NCBI GenBank assembly: GCA_008828725.1
Contig: MEHQ01003929.1
Location: 162,776 to 226,775, forward strand
DNA: 64,000 nt
Direction: 5' to 3'
Origin: Saccharina japonica
Taxonomy: Eukaryota > Sar > Phaeophyceae > Laminariales > Laminariaceae
Each line of letters starts with the position of its first letter. Position 1 is the first letter of the stretch. The position numbers and the translations under genes were made by a program. Positions 1 to 13,831 of the stretch are shown here, in pieces. A model generated the notes under the pieces. It ran no database searches. It was not told the origin of the DNA and saw nothing but the letters and a program-made list of their open reading frames with translations.

Positions 1-690
1 AGGATACATACCAGGTATGTCTTTACATTATTATCTGCCGCCTCGAATTCCCTACTTTTGGGGTTTCCGTGGAGGTGCTTCGTTTGGTTCTCCTCGAAAA
101 TGGGCCGCTTTGTCCTATTTTATGGCGTTTTTTCGCCTCAGATTGCCCATTTGAGATTTTTCTCGTGGGCGGATTTGTTTTTGTGTTGGTCTTTCTTCAA
201 CATGATGAATGAGTTATTGTGTGTCTGGTTATTATCTTGTCAAAACATAGGCTCCTCGAATATTAACTATTCTTGATATCTCACGCATGACAAGAAGAGT
301 AGTAGCAAAAGCAGCGGAAGCGGTAGTAGCAGCATCTATCTATATAGTAGATGGTCAAAGGAAGGAAAGCGTTATCGGAGAAGGCGGGATGAGTGCTGTT
401 TGTTGGTCTCGGTGGGGTCGGGGGTCGCTTAGTATGCTTGGGGCGTTGGCCAATTGGGGGTGTCGGTTTTTATTGCTTTGTTTGCGGCGTTTGGTGTCGT
501 CGGAGAGAAGCTTTGAAATTTTTTGAGAAAAAACTGCACAGTTAGTAGATCGCATGGCTCGTTTCCGTAGCCCACCTCGAAAGAATGGGGTGGCGCGTTT
601 CAACTGGCTGGTGGTGTTGCTACTGTGTGCCAGGTATTATGTTTGTAGTGTTGTTGTTTCGCGATCAAGGCGGGGCGCTGGTAGCGCAGT
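1..690. other. No recognisable feature
   Basis: Contains ATACCAGGTAT near the left edge, one of the commonest short motifs of this window. No supported gene. The open frames here have no recognisable family and overlap on both strands. Confidence 0.5.
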
Positions 691-1385
691 CATTCACGTT
701 ATGCATGCTGGGAGGAGGGGGGAGCTCAAGCCTTCCTCTTGGTGTGGCAATGGATTTGAACAATGTCAGCATAATAAAACATACATATATAATCGGAATG
801 GGAAACGTTTGGCCAGGCAACACAGGAGACGCTTTTTTTCTCTCAAGGCCGTTCGCGAACGAGCGTAAAACACCTGGTGTGTTGTTCTCCTGGCCTCTCT
901 ATATACGACGACTCTTGACACGCCGCACATGTTATAGTGCTTTTGAAGGTATTCCGCAGCTGTCGGGACGAGATCGAGAAATTCGTCGAAACCCGCCTTT
1001 GCCATCTGAGTGACACTATTAATACTACTACAGGACAGGACATCACGTTATGCATGCTGGGGAGGGGGAGAGCTCAGCCTTTCTCTTGATGTGGCCATGA
1101 ATTTGAAAACAAATGTCAGCATAATAATGCATACATAATCGGAATGGGAACAGTTTAGCCAGGCAACACAAGAGACATTTTGTTTCTCTCAAGGCCGTTC
1201 GCGAGCGTAAAATACCTGGTGTGTTGTTCTCCTGGCCTCTATATACGACGACTTTGGACACGCCGCACATGGTAAAAATGTTTTCGAAAGTACTCCGCAT
1301 TTGTCGGGACAAGATCGAGAAAGTCGTCGAAACCGGCCTTTGCCATCTGAGTGACACTATTAATACTACTGTACTACAGGACAGG
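690..1385. repeat. Tandem duplication of about 350 bp
   Basis: 690-1040 and 1041-1385 share ACGTTATGCATGCTGGG, GTCAGCATAATAA, CCAGGCAACACA, CTGGTGTGTTGTTCTCCTGG and GCCATCTGAGTGACACTATT in the same order with about 10 percent differences. No gene is recognised in it. Confidence 0.75.
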
Positions 1386-1390
1386 ACATC

Positions 1391-1520
1391 TAATAAGAAC
1401 CAAGCGATCTGGTCCAGGCTGGATTTCGTATTTGAGATAGGGTGCTTTCTACACTAATTTCAAGATAATGATCACCGAATTTCTTGCTTCCCTGTTAACC
1501 TCAGCCTGGCTTTCTTATTC
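1391..1520 (-). mobile_element. 130-bp MITE (AATAAGAAA family), copy 1
   Basis: Ends in TAATAAGAA and TTTCTTATT with inner arms containing CCAGGCTG and CAGCCTGG. It is the inverted counterpart of the copies at 43752-43885 and 46768-46896; all share TTTCTACACTAATTTCAAGA in the middle or its complement. Confidence 0.65.
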
Positions 1521-1524
1521 GCCT

Positions 1525-2350
1525 CGTTTCTTATTGGGCGTCTTGTCCTGTACTTACTGCTGTTTATACTACTTGCTACTATCACGCTTGAATACGGGGA
1601 TAAGGACCTCGTGAACAATGTAGTACCGGAAGGGTGCGATCGTGCGATCGTCGTTCAGCTCCCGTTTCGTCCCGCATGGACAGAAAGTAGCCCATACCGA
1701 ACACTAAGGTGTTTTCGGAAATATGTGGTGGAAACCCATCCCAACATAATATGGTGTCCGGCTTTGTTATGCAGCCTTCCTTACCTTTGTCGAGCATACT
1801 ATATAGTGCTGAAGAACGATATCACGCCTGTGTGAAAACCCACACCCTTACTTACTACTGTTTACTTGATTGATGCATAGATTGCTCGGTGACCCATGCA
1901 TGCACACGCTGGCCATTGCGAGGCGGTAAGGGGGGGGAAGGGGTCACCACTTTGTTTGCGGTGCCATCCTGCGGAATGTTTGAAGCATTTTATCGATCCA
2001 TGATATATATGCTGTATATACACACATACATACATGATGGTTCGTTATTTCCAAGCATACTCACATTTAATTTTGGCGCCCGTTTAATATCATGAACAAC
2101 AAGTACGTGATGGTTCACACATACAGACAGACAGGCAGACACATACCGTACAATGATGCGTTTAACCGCGACTCCTCCCCCCCCCCGCGGACCGATTTTT
2201 CGAGCTCGATATCTTCCCAGCAAGAATAATGTCCGCTCCGAAAACGGTGGCGTTGGACAGATTAGCCATCTCTCTTAAACCGAGGGCAGTCCGATAATGT
2301 GTCGTTTGGTATTGCCACCTTCCTTGTTACGAGTTACCGAGCTCGAAAAG
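1525..2350. other. No recognisable feature
   Basis: Mixed sequence with a short TATATA/CACATACA tract near 2005-2035 and a C run near 2178. Nothing resembles a gene or a known repeat of this window. Confidence 0.5.
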
Positions 2351-2352
2351 TG

Positions 2353-2580
2353 TGTGTGGGGGGGGTGTACTTCATTTTCATGAATGGCCGTAGTCGTATG
2401 ACCATAGACCCTCGCATCCCTACAATGCCGGGACGGAGCATGTCGGGTTTTACCGACCAGGCAGACATTGCTAGCACCAAGCGCGAAGCGCCGTGAGGTG
2501 TTGGGCGAGTCGCATGAAGGGTGAGCTGCATCCTACTAAGAACCGCTTGTAAGGCGGACTTGCATATGGATGACAGCTTC
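2353..2580 (-). mobile_element. SINE-like repeat, near full length
   Basis: The longest copy of the most common dispersed repeat here. Read on the minus strand it ends in GTAGGGATGCGAGGGTCTAT, GGTCATACGACTACGG and AATGAAGTAC, followed by a C run (G run at 2359-2367 on the plus strand). The head contains CATGCGACTCGCC and GCGCTTGGTGCTAGC. The unit is about 225 bp. No clear Pol III boxes were found in the head, so the class is inferred from size, copy number and the LINE-like tail. Confidence 0.7.
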
Positions 2581-3034
2581 AATGAGTTATTAATTCATTT
2601 TCTGGGTGGCCACGGGGGGGGGGATTCTCGCGATATTATGGTAAAGGCGTGGGCCCGGCGCCAACAGGAAACACCCATAATGTGAACAAGCTTTAAAATC
2701 ATGCCTTGTCGCAATCTTTGATGAACCTTTTGTAAATAGACTATTACTACTTCGTACCAGTATATATATCATAGTAGTGGTAAGATTTAGCGTATGTACG
2801 TAGTGAGCATCACGAAGTTTCGATAATATTATGAACAAACATTGCAACGCCCCCCAAAGTGAACCTGGCGTTCTAGTTGTGGGTTGGTTCTCATTCGCCG
2901 GTCTATCCTGTATACGATGCATAGAAGGACTTCATCAATGGTTGCTACCGTACGTAGCATTATTTCGATATATCGCATTATTTTACTTTTGAGTTTAGTT
3001 CCATGAAAGTTTCCACAGAAGTATTTCTAATTGC

Positions 3035-6000
3035 ACTTGGTACACCGTCCCAACCAAAGTGGGTCCATCCCAATCATCAAAACGCGGACCAATTTCAAAC
3101 GGAATATTACAAACCGTGTAGCGCGCAGCTCGGAACCACATTAGACCTGTCTAGTCGCCGGAGACCCTCTTCACGCGTAACCTTCTACGGAATATGGAAA
3201 TAACTCTACTTCCATGGAAGTACCATTTACTTCCAAAATACTAATTGCTTTCATGAAAATTTCCATGGAAGTAAATTTGCTTCCATGGAAGGAAATCTTA
3301 CTTTTGGAAGTAAATGAATTTCCATGGAAGACACCGAAGTAAATTGAACAAAAGTGAAATCATTTGGTGGACCCCATAGAAGTAACAAACCTTCCATGGA
3401 ATTAATATGTGACTTCCATGGAAGAAATTGGTTTTTACCTCCATGGAAGTCGGAAGTAAATTTTACTTACGTGAAAGGGTTTTTAAATCTACATATTTCA
3501 TGTGGAAGTAAATGTTTTACTTCCATTGAGGCGTTCATGGAAGTAAACTCGAAACGAATATCGTGGTCGCAGAGGGTCCACCACATTATATCACTTTGTT
3601 GTATTTACTTCCATGAACGTAACATGTTTTCTGCGGCCTAATTATTTTACTTTTGAGTTTACTTCCATGAACGTTTCCATGGAAGTAAAAACACTCCCAT
3701 GAAAGAAGTACGTTTTAAAAATACTTTCATTGTTCATGGAAGTACATTTTACTTCCAACCGCCATGGAGGTCAAAACAAATTGCTTCCATAGAAGTAACA
3801 AATTAACTCCATGATAGTCTTATTACTTCCGTGGAAGTATTGGACGGTTACCTTTTTCCATGTTACTAACTTGGAAGTGGATTGAAATATTATTTCCATG
3901 GGAGTTAAACATGGAAGCGAGGACATGAATTTCACCTCTACTCCCATTTGGTACACCGTCCCGCCCAAAGTAGGCCCATCCCGATTACCACAGCATGGAT
4001 CGATTACAAAGGGGGTCTTTCAAACCGCCAAGCGAACAGCGCGGAACCACACTACGAGACCTTTCTAGTGGTCGAAGGCCCTCTTCAAACGGAGCCTTTC
4101 ACATAATATGGAAGAGGAATTTAGCTCCATGGAAGTAAATAGTAAAAGTGAAATATTGTGGTGTGCGTTCGCCAACAAAATTGTTTACTTTCGAGTTTAC
4201 TTCCATGACAGCTTACATGGAAGTAAAGAATCTTATATGGAATGAATTGTTTTAATCTAATGTGAGAAAAACACTAGAAGTTGATTAAACATTCAATTCC
4301 ATCCGAGTAAAACATGGAAGCGAGGGCCTGAATTCGCCCCTGCTGCCACTTCGTACACCGTCCCACATAGGTGGGCCCATCCCGATTTTTAAAACGTGGA
4401 CCAATTACACGCGGGACATTAAAAACCGCGTAGAGCCCAGCGTGGAACCACACCAGTCCTGTCTAGTGGACGAAGGTCTTCGTTAAACGGAAACGTCCCC
4501 AGGATATGGAAGAGAAAAAGACTCCCACGGAAATAACTGCTCTTCACTTCCATGAAGTAAATACTCTTTACGTCCATGAAGTAAATACTCTTTACTTCCA
4601 CGAAATTTTACAGAGGAATAAATTTACTTCCATGGAAGTAACAAACCTTCCATGCAAGCAGACATTTTCTTCCGTAGAATTCACTTCCATGGAAGCCCTG
4701 AAAGTAAACAATTAACTTCCATTGAAGTAAATACATAAAGTGAAATAATGTGGTGGATCCTTTACCACATTATCTTACGTTTGAGTTTAATTCCATTAAC
4801 GTTTCCATGCAAGTAAAAGCAATTCCGTGGAAATAACGTCAGTTCCATGGAAGTAAAACAACTTCGTCGAAAGTATCGTTTACTTCCATGGAAGTAAAAA
4901 ACCTTATTTGGAAGTATTTTGTAAAATTTCAAGTAAACATTAACTTTCATGGAAGCTTTTTTACTTCCTTGCAAGTCAACTCTACTTCCATGGAAGTCAA
5001 CTTTACTTCCACGAAAGTAGTTATTTACTGCCATGGAATTTGTTTACCTCCATGTGAGTACAACATGGGAGCGAGGGCATTAATTCACCCCCTGCGCACA
5101 CTTCATACACCGTCCCACCCAAAGTGGGCCATTCCGATTATCCCAACGTGGACCAATTACAACCGCGGTATTAAAAACCGTGTGGTTCACAACGTGGAAC
5201 CACACTAGACCTGTCTAGTGGTGGAGGGCCCTCTTCAAACGGAAACTTCTACGGATGAGGGTTGGGGATTTTTGCTTCCGTGGAAGCAAATACTCGTGCC
5301 CAGTTTCCATGGAAGTACATTTACTTCCATGGGAGTAAATACCTGAAGTAAAATAATGTGGTTTGAGTTTACATCCATGAAATTTTCCATAGAAATAAAA
5401 ACGCTTCCACGGAAGTAAAATTTACTTCCATGGCAGAACCTCCCGTGTGAGTACAATGAAATTGGATTAAGATTTTACTTCCATGGGAACAAAACATGGA
5501 AGCGAGGGTATGGCCTCGCCCCCTGCTCCCACTTGGAACGCGATCCCACCCGAAGTGGGCCCCTCTCGATTACGCAAACGTAGACCAATTGCAAACGGGA
5601 TATTAAAAACCGTGTAGCGCGCAGCGCGGAACCACACTAGACCTACCCAGTGGCCGAAGGCCTTCTTCAAACGCAAACTTCCACGGAATATGGGAGAGGT
5701 AGAGTAGATACTCTTTGCTTCCATGAAATTGTTCATGGAAGCAAATTTTCTTCCATGGTATGGAAGTAAACACCCTTCCATGGAAGTACATACAAAAAGT
5801 GAAATATTGTGATGGACCCTCTACGAGTACCACCTTAGTTTATGTTTGCGTTTACGTCCATGAGAAACTTCCATGGGAGTAAAAACACTTCCATAGAAGT
5901 AATGTTTTCTTCTGAAGGCAAATGTTATTGCCATGGAAGTAAAAAACCTTCCATGGAAGAAATTCGTGAAAACGTACAAACCTACTGTACTTCCATGGAA

Positions 6001-7430
6001 GTTGTTTTGCTTCCAAGGAAGTTGTTGTACTCCCATGTTAGTACAGTGGACTTCCATGGAAGTTGTTTTACTTCCAAGGAGGTTGTTTTACTCCCATGTT
6101 AGTACAGTGGAGTTTGATTAAGATTTTACTTCCATGTGAGTAGTACATGGAAGCGAGGGCATGAACTCAACACCTGCTCCCGCTTGGTTCACCGTCCCAT
6201 CAAACGTGGGCCCTCTCCATTACCAAAAGCTGGACCAATTACAACGGGGTATTCAAACCCGTGTAGCGCGCAGCACGGAACCACGCTAGACCTGTCTATT
6301 AATAGTGGTTGAAGGACCTCTTCAAACGGAAACGTTAACGGAATACGGAAAATAATTTTGCTTCCATGGACGTAAATACTCTTTACGTCCATAGAAGAAT
6401 ATAAAAAAGTGAAATATTGTGGTGGACCCTCTCCCACATTAATTTATTTTCAAGTTTACTTCCATGAAAGTTTCCACGGAAGCAAACAACGCCCATGGAA
6501 GAAAAGCTTACTTCCATGGAAATACTATTTGTTTCCATGTGAGGAAATAGGAAGTGGAACAAGATTTTACTTCCATGGGAGTAAAACACGGAAGCAAGGC
6601 CATGAATTCATGTCCTTCTCCCCCTTCGTGCACCGTCCCACCAAACCTGGGCCCCTCCTGGTTAACAAAAGGTGGACCAACTACAACGGGATATAAAAAA
6701 AAGCGTAGAGAGCAGCTTGCAATCGTACTAGACCTGTCGAGTAGCCGAACGCCCTTTTCAAATCGAAACTTCCACGGAATATGGAAGAGAAATTTACTTA
6801 CATGGGAGCAAACACTCTTTACGTCCATGAAAGTTTCCATGGAAGAACATTTACTTTTACGGGAGTAAACAATAATGGAAGTAAACTTCATTCCCATGAA
6901 ATGAAAGTAAACACTCTTGACGTCCATGAACGTTACCATGGAAGAACATTAACTTTTACGGAAGTGCACAATGATGGAAGTAAACTTTATTCCCAGGAAA
7001 TTAAATTTACTTCCATGGAAGTAAAATACATGGGAACGAACAGTTTTCTTCCACGGAAGTAAAAACACAATGGAAGTAATTTGTGTTCCCATGGAAGTAA
7101 ATTTACTTCCATGGAAGTAGAATCCATGGAAATAAACAATTGTCTTCCATGGAAGTATAAACACAATGGAAGTAAGCACTCTTTACCTCTATGGAAGTTT
7201 CCATGGAAGAACATACCACGTATACTTTATGGAAGTAAACAATACTGGAAGTAAACAATATTCCCACGAAAGTACATTCACTCCCATTGTGGATTCACTT
7301 CCATGGGAGTAAACAGTTTACTTCCATGGAAGTGAAACTACAATGGAAGTAAAGTTTATTCCCATGGAAGTAAATGTTTTCTTCGAAGAAAACAATTTAC
7401 CTCCATGGAAGTAAATCCAAAAAGTGAAAT
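3035..7430. repeat. Palindrome-rich satellite with a conserved spacer
   Basis: About 4.4 kb made of variants of TTTACTTCCATGGAAGTAAA, a self-complementary 20-mer, in both tandem and scattered order. Seven copies of a conserved spacer of about 190 bp are interspersed, at about 3035-3200, 3925-4115, 4310-4510, 5070-5255, 5495-5700, 6150-6345 and 6590-6785. Each has CACCGTCCCA, GTGGACCAATTACAA, GGAACCACACTAGACCTGTC and CTTCAAACGGAAACTTCC in that order. A second, shorter motif (TGGTGGACCCTC, then CACATTA and GAGTTTACTTCCATGA) precedes many arrays. Long open frames on both strands come from the repeat, not from genes. Confidence 0.85.
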
Positions 7431-7659
7431 AATGTGCTGGGCCCCATTAATTGGACAGACGGCCGATCGGTTTAATTTATACGAAACAATGTAATATATC
7501 TAGGCCTGTAAAGGGGGGAAGTATCATAAACGTTCAAGCTCCCACACGAGTACCGGGTGTGTGTGCATTTTCTCGACACCAAACCGCTATTTGCACCCAA
7601 CGGTATCATCAGCACACACGCCCAGTGGCTGTCCCGATAATTCATGTAATCACAGACAC

Positions 7660-8730
7660 AATGGGAGATGGATAAATACAACCCCATCGCAAACCGAACC
7701 GAGGTATACACAACAGGTAGCTTCCTAGTCAGTCGAACTGGTACACGAACAAGTTTCCAACTATTTTCGTTTTTTGGGTCGACAGCGGTACTAGTACCGC
7801 AGCTAGCGCAAGGTTTCTCGCTGCGGGGGAACGTGCAGGGACCCTCTCATACACGAAGAGGCGTTCTGTACGCGCGGGTAGAGCTCCTGGAGCGCTGTGT
7901 TGTGCTGCGCAGGATGGCGTGGAGTTTCAAATCTTGAATGGACATTGGTTGGTGTTTTCCGCGCATTTCCCAACGCGTTGCCTACCGTCCTTCGGTGAGT
8001 CGTTTTTCCTTAAACGTTGTATTTGAACGGCCGTCGCCGGCATCGACTTTCGTTCGTCGCAAAAGGCCTACAAGTATGACTTTCGACGTTGACACATGCA
8101 ATAAAGCAGGCAAGCCCTTACCGCCACTATTGTCGTTCGCACTGCCTTGGATCGCTCGTTCCCCAGCGGCTCCAATAATGGTACGTTAGCCCTCTCGGTA
8201 CTTGAATCAGAGTACAAAATTGACGATAAAAAACCCGTCGATTACAGCTACGGCAACTACGTGATTACAGGGTGATAGGAACTATGGTTGAGGTTACAAT
8301 GGTTGCAAAGAAAGGACTCGTACGGCACGGGCTCGACACGGTTCTGCCTGTGCTGCTGGGTGCGCATGATTCTCGTAGACGGTTGGTAACACTAACGATA
8401 TCGTGGATTTTGGTCGCTATCAAGGGGGTCCTAAATGGATAAAGTCGTATAAAAGCAGAGGAAACACCTTTTAAAGAATCGGTCGACATTCTAGTTACCG
8501 CATACGATGACTACGTAATATTTTGTCGGTTCTATCAATCCGAGATAATCGAAGCTTCTCCTCTTTCTCTTCTACTCACTCTCGTCTCTCATCTATGCTG
8601 CCTTCGACACGGACTGGATATATCTTGAGTATAATCAGAATGCTGATGTTACCCTCGGCTCCCGCGGGCGATGTTACGATCACACTCGTATACTTCGAAG
8701 TGTATGTTATCATAATATTCGTGCTGTAGA
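7660..8730 (+). other. Coding-like remnant, family unknown
   Basis: Non-repetitive sequence between two repeat regions, with short stretches of balanced amino-acid composition in more than one frame. No family or motif is recognised and no intact gene is present. It may be the fossil of a gene or of an inserted element. Confidence 0.25.
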
Positions 8731-8739
8731 ACCGTGCAC

Positions 8740-11000
8740 GAAGCATGCCGTTTTTTTTTTTAATCGGTGCTGCAGTAGCTTGTGAAAATAGTTTAATGTG
8801 GCTTTGCGCTAGCGACTGATGATACCTGATGCAAACTATATATAGAGAGATATATACGTCTGTGATTTACAGCACTGACTGGATGCATATATGCGTTTAT
8901 ACGAAGGACAAGGTGCATGTTTTGATGTTTTGTGTTATCTTCTTTTATATGCCAGGAAGCATCGGTTCCGTAATATTAGCTGGTTAGAAATGAACGAAGC
9001 CAGCCCGATGCAAGGCTCTCTTTCAGTCCGAGGTTCTGGCGCCGCACGTCGGCTGTGAGACTGCTCTAAAATTTGAGGATCTGCCTAGCAGCGTACCCCG
9101 CACTGTCTCGATGAAACTCCCTTCGGCGCTCGCTGACCGGTGTCTGCTGGTGCTTCGCACTCGGCCTCGTTCTCCCCCCCTCCCATGCTGTGGCGCGTGA
9201 TGCGTGCCGCGGGTGCATACAATACGCCGCGCTGCCGTTGCTGGTTGCGCGTCTGTGTACATTACATTATATTAGGCGCATTCGCATTGGGCTCGAGGCA
9301 AAGAAGTCGTTGTACTGTCTCGACAGAAGAAGTCACGTAGTCGCAAGCACACGAGGGCAGCGGAACACAGCAGGAGGAGCCCAGCTAGCGGTTCGCATCC
9401 GCGACACTAGGTGCGCACGCACGGCATGCGTGACGACCGTTCTGCTGCCTGGTGCTGTGTTGATGGTTATATCCCACTGTCTGTGATTACTGTAGGTGCT
9501 GATGGTTCCGCTGTGATCGTGTGCTGTCATCATTGGTCAAACAAAACTGTCGCCGGTCCCGGTAAACTTATCATCGGTCGATTCCGGTCGGTGGTGGGCT
9601 TCAATCGTCTCAAACATTGTCCCTAGTGCTTGGCACGGTTGCACATTAGCATAGCGCCTCAATTCATTTGTATGCCGCCCCGCCTCCCATTGGATGTCGG
9701 AGACTCTCCAACGCATACAAAACCGGTTTTGGTTGTGTCGGAGATACCAATGCAAGCAAGCCCCGCCGGATATTTTTCCCCTGGAGCCACCGAGTGGATT
9801 GTTACCGGTACTTGCGCAATGTAAGAAGTAGAGCTTAACCAACCTACACAATTTCCGAATACCCAGCCTATGAGATCGTGCGGTATACAAATAGGATGCC
9901 GAGTCTCTGCGTTTCAAACAGTAAGCACTGGATTACAGTGCTCTTTGTGCTTACTACCGAAGACGGTTGTTGTTGTAAGTAAGAAACAGCCGTCAGGTTT
10001 ATGAATTAACCCAGGTTGGACAGCATAATCGATCAAGTCGTGCAAGGGGTTGTCTCGATTACGAGGTGCAGTTGGAGAACACTCCGGAGGTTGCCATGAG
10101 GCGAGAGAGAAGATGGTGTCCTAAGGTGTATATTATGAACCACCGTAAAGATGACGAACTGAACGGAAGGGGCTTCACCCCTCCGTTTCCAGATGTTACC
10201 CTTACCAAAATCCACCAGGGGAAACCAGAATCCCGCCGCATATTCCAGTTACACGAACCACACGAACGTATTCGCACGATCAGACACATCAGACATGGGT
10301 GCGACTTATGACGAACGTACGACTAACGGTTGTGACCAACATGGACGACTACTCTAATATGTTTGTGTATAGCAAAAACATGCGGAATCGTTACTGCTCC
10401 TCCTCCCCGTCAGAGAACTTTGGACCACGTAGAAGCATAGCTGAGGATCCACCTGCTGCATGACCGGGGAATGCATACCGAGAGGGCCGTCCATCAACGG
10501 CGACAGCAACAGGGTGTTTGCAAAGAACGTTTGATTGGAACTAAGTTGGCTTGGTTTCTTCTTAGTCTGATTCCAAGGATTAATCCCAACCCACGAAAAA
10601 TAAGGATAATCCTAACGGTTGTGGGAACACGTGTGACCACAATGGCGCTATTAGTAACCTATTCATTATGAGGCTGGCTTAAGGCTAAATGGATTGGGTA
10701 GCAAACGAAGCAAAGAGTAATTGGCTAGGGCATTCGGGTACACCTGTTTAACCAACCAACTGCTCGTGTTTGTTGGCTTCTGACTCACTGGGGGCTTCGA
10801 ATTCATCTGTTTTTTACCACCCAGCTCCTCGTGTTTTGTTAGTTGCAAATATTTGCATACCCCAACCAAATTGGATTATCGCAAACACCCGAGTGGGCGA
10901 TACGTTGGCTGGACCAGTGAGTTCGGGTGTGGGGTAGAGTAAGCCCCGAACCAAAGCGAACGCGGTAAGAACCTAGAAGGGGCGTGGGGGGGAAATACGA
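8740..11000. other. No recognisable feature
   Basis: About 2.3 kb of non-repetitive sequence. Open frames are short and overlap on both strands, and I see no protein family, splice-bounded exon or RNA gene. Confidence 0.5.
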
Positions 11001-11229
11001 GAGCATAGTTTACATACAACTGAGGTCGTGCTCTGGATCACTCTGCCGGGGGAGTCCGAGAACTACGATCACACATATATGCGTACCCAGCCCGGGTGCC
11101 CACGGGTGCTTTGAGCTCATGCGCCGCCTGTTGGAGAGTGCGGAAAGCCTTGCGCCGCGAGAGTGTGTCAGTCTAAGGCCCTGTCGCGAGTGTCGCTCAC
11201 ATAGGCCGGAGGGCATCCGGTGGAACTCC

Positions 11230-13600
11230 CTAGAGAGCTGTGCATGACAGCGTCGGAGAGGAGGTAGGTGGCGGTGAAAGGTCGCCATGTAGTTCGCCGA
11301 CCCCCTTGCGCGGGGCGTCTCCGGGGCCGAAGCCGGCTACAATCGTGACAACCGGCGTTCATGGCACGTTAGAGCTCCCGGTGCGTGCCCTTGGGAGGAT
11401 ACCAATTTCTAAATATTTCTTCATGCTCTCTATTTTCAGCGATTCCCTGAGTCTACACAATAACTCGAGAGGATTTTATCTCGACCCCGTCCGCCTGAAA
11501 GAGTGAGTGGCTGTCGATTGCTACCGTTGCGCTGGTCATCGCGTGCGAGGTCCAGTCGCAGGAAATTGCTTGATTCAGCTCCTAAATCGGAGGCTCTCCA
11601 ATGGACTTGACATCCAGGAGTACCTGGCAGACACCGGAAAGGAGTTGGAAGAACGCCTGGCAAAACAGATAGAACGCCTGACAAGATAGGCCCTTGGGGT
11701 CTAAAACGTGTTGGAGGAGGGCGACACGCTGGCTCCTTTTCCGACAGCGATGGCGGTTTTACAGGGGAGCAACGGGTCCGGCGCAAAAGAGCGACCCATT
11801 AATAAGGGCCCGCCGCAAGTAAGGGGTAAGTTGGGGTATAGAGGCACTGCTCCAGTAGCCACAGAGAGCCGGCAGGGCCACTGCGAACGCGGATAGCATG
11901 CCACCGGGACGATCGGGGGACACCCTTGTAGAAGACCCAGGGCCACCTCCGCAACACCAGGGGCGGGAGCGTCTATACCAATCAGTGAGGGAGGGAAACG
12001 CCCGGTCGCAAAGGGTAAGCGAGGGCGGCCGCGAGGATCTGGCGGGGGGGTCGTGAGCATAATGCGCGGGGAGAGGGGCCATCACGGGCCGGAGACGAAG
12101 CATCAGGCACGGGGATGGCACGACGTCCTCGTCGACGAGCAGGGAGGGTGTACTCATGTCATGCACGGTCGTATTCGTATGACCATAGACCCTCTCGCAT
12201 CCTCTACAATACCGGGACGGAGAACATCGGAGTTTCAACCGACCAGGAAGACGTTGCTTGCACCCAAAGTGAAGCGCCGTGAGATTGTTCGGCGAGATGC
12301 ATGATGGGTGAGCTACATCCTACTAAGAATCGCTTGTCGGCCAGACTTTCTTGCACATGCATGGATGACAGCGTCGAATACACTAATCGGTGTTGCCGGG
12401 GGTAGAAGGAGCAACCCTAGCAGAGAGAGTGGAGATATCGACGGAGGCGGAGCAGAAGACACGGGCGGGAGCCAAACTAGCAGATCGGGGGGAGAAGGAA
12501 AAAAGGAGGGCCAAATATGCGGACGGAGATGAGCCATCAATGCCTTCAAAACGCGTAATTTCTTCCAGCCAAACGGCGCGGGACCAGCTTGAGGATCCCC
12601 CAGGGTCCAGGAGACAAGGCCTGGGAACGGGATGCGCCCCTGCGCTTTCCTGGGCCACACCCGGGGAGTTGTGGTTTGCGGTGTCTGCTGTGCGTTGCCC
12701 CAGCGTGGGCACTGGGTTGTACGTCTTCCATGTGGGCAATAAAAGGCCGCCACGTGCTCCACGCGCGTGGTGTAGTGAAAGCCCACGCGAGAGGCGCTGG
12801 ACCGAAACCATTAATTTGTCCAGAAACCAGATGCGGAGCCCGGCATGCGAGAAGGGGCGCATTGAAGACAGCGGTTCAGGCGGGTCCGGGTCGTCGCGGC
12901 CGGACCGAGTGAGTGGGACGGGCAGGCGGTCACAGGCTAAGCGAACCTATAGGGTCGGGGGCTGTGGTACGGGTGGGACCAGAACAGCCTCGGTGTGGAG
13001 CCCACCAGTCGATGCCGTCTCCCTTGACGATATGCAGTAAAGCTGCATGACACAGCAAAAGGTGCCAGGCGCAGTCGGCAGCCTTATACGCGCAACTTTT
13101 GTGTTTGCGTGCTTGGCACCATTGGCATCGACAAGTAAGTATGCCTCGGGAAACCACCGGCCGAACAGGCCGGACTTGGCGACGCTGAGATCGCTCCTTC
13201 GCTATGTTGTAGCTATGGTAGGTGCACCCTACCGGGCCTACTGCACTCTCCGTATGTCTGCACCAAGAGGCGGCAGGGAGGTTAGCGTTGGTGGAGAGCA
13301 GCGGACACGGTGCTCCTTCTTCCCGCGGAGGATGATGTACACGAAGCGGGGGTGCACATTGCAGTGAGATGCTGCCCCAAGAGTCTTGGGCGAAGGCAAA
13401 GCTCGAACCTTCGTCGTTGGTGTCCCGTCGCACGCTCGGCAGGAAGCGAGGTGACGCGATGGGTCACCCCACGGTGGCCCAATGTCGTGCCCGAAGACCA
13501 CACCTACCTTCGTTTGCATGGCCGCGACGGCCGCACCTCTACCGAGCGCTACCGTGGCGAATGAGAAAATAGGCTCACCTCCAGGGGATAGGGGTACCTT
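11230..13600. other. GC-rich, decayed coding-like region (left part)
   Basis: GC-rich, low in simple repeats, with many overlapping medium-length frames on both strands and no clear protein. One SINE-like copy (12142-12372) is inserted in it. Together with 15560-16680 it may be the remains of an old retroelement, but I cannot name the family. Confidence 0.25.
12142..12372 (-). mobile_element. SINE-like repeat, near full length
   Basis: Same unit as at 2353-2580, with the G-rich tail side at 12142-12149 and the head ending near 12370. It carries an extra short insertion in the CCTCGCATCC segment and several substitutions, so it is an older copy. Confidence 0.65.
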
Positions 13601-13831
13601 TTTGTCAATTAAAAGATTTTGAGGCGTTTCGGTTCATTTTGAGCAACTTTTGCACAACAAGATTAGGCAGTGTGTGTGGTGTAGAGGCAAAGGACGACCG
13701 CAGGAACTATACTGCTACTACTACTGTTGTACCCTCGATTGGTTATCGCGGACGCCCTGCTGCTGTGCCGCAGCTTTTGGGCCCACTAGGTCAATGAAAC
13801 GACAACGAGCCTTCGATCCATTATTATTTCG

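Noticed and set aside
12313-13040. Overlapping frames of 157-216 residues on both strands
   Set aside because: GC-rich sequence with equally open frames on both strands and no recognised domain; kept only as a coding-like remnant.
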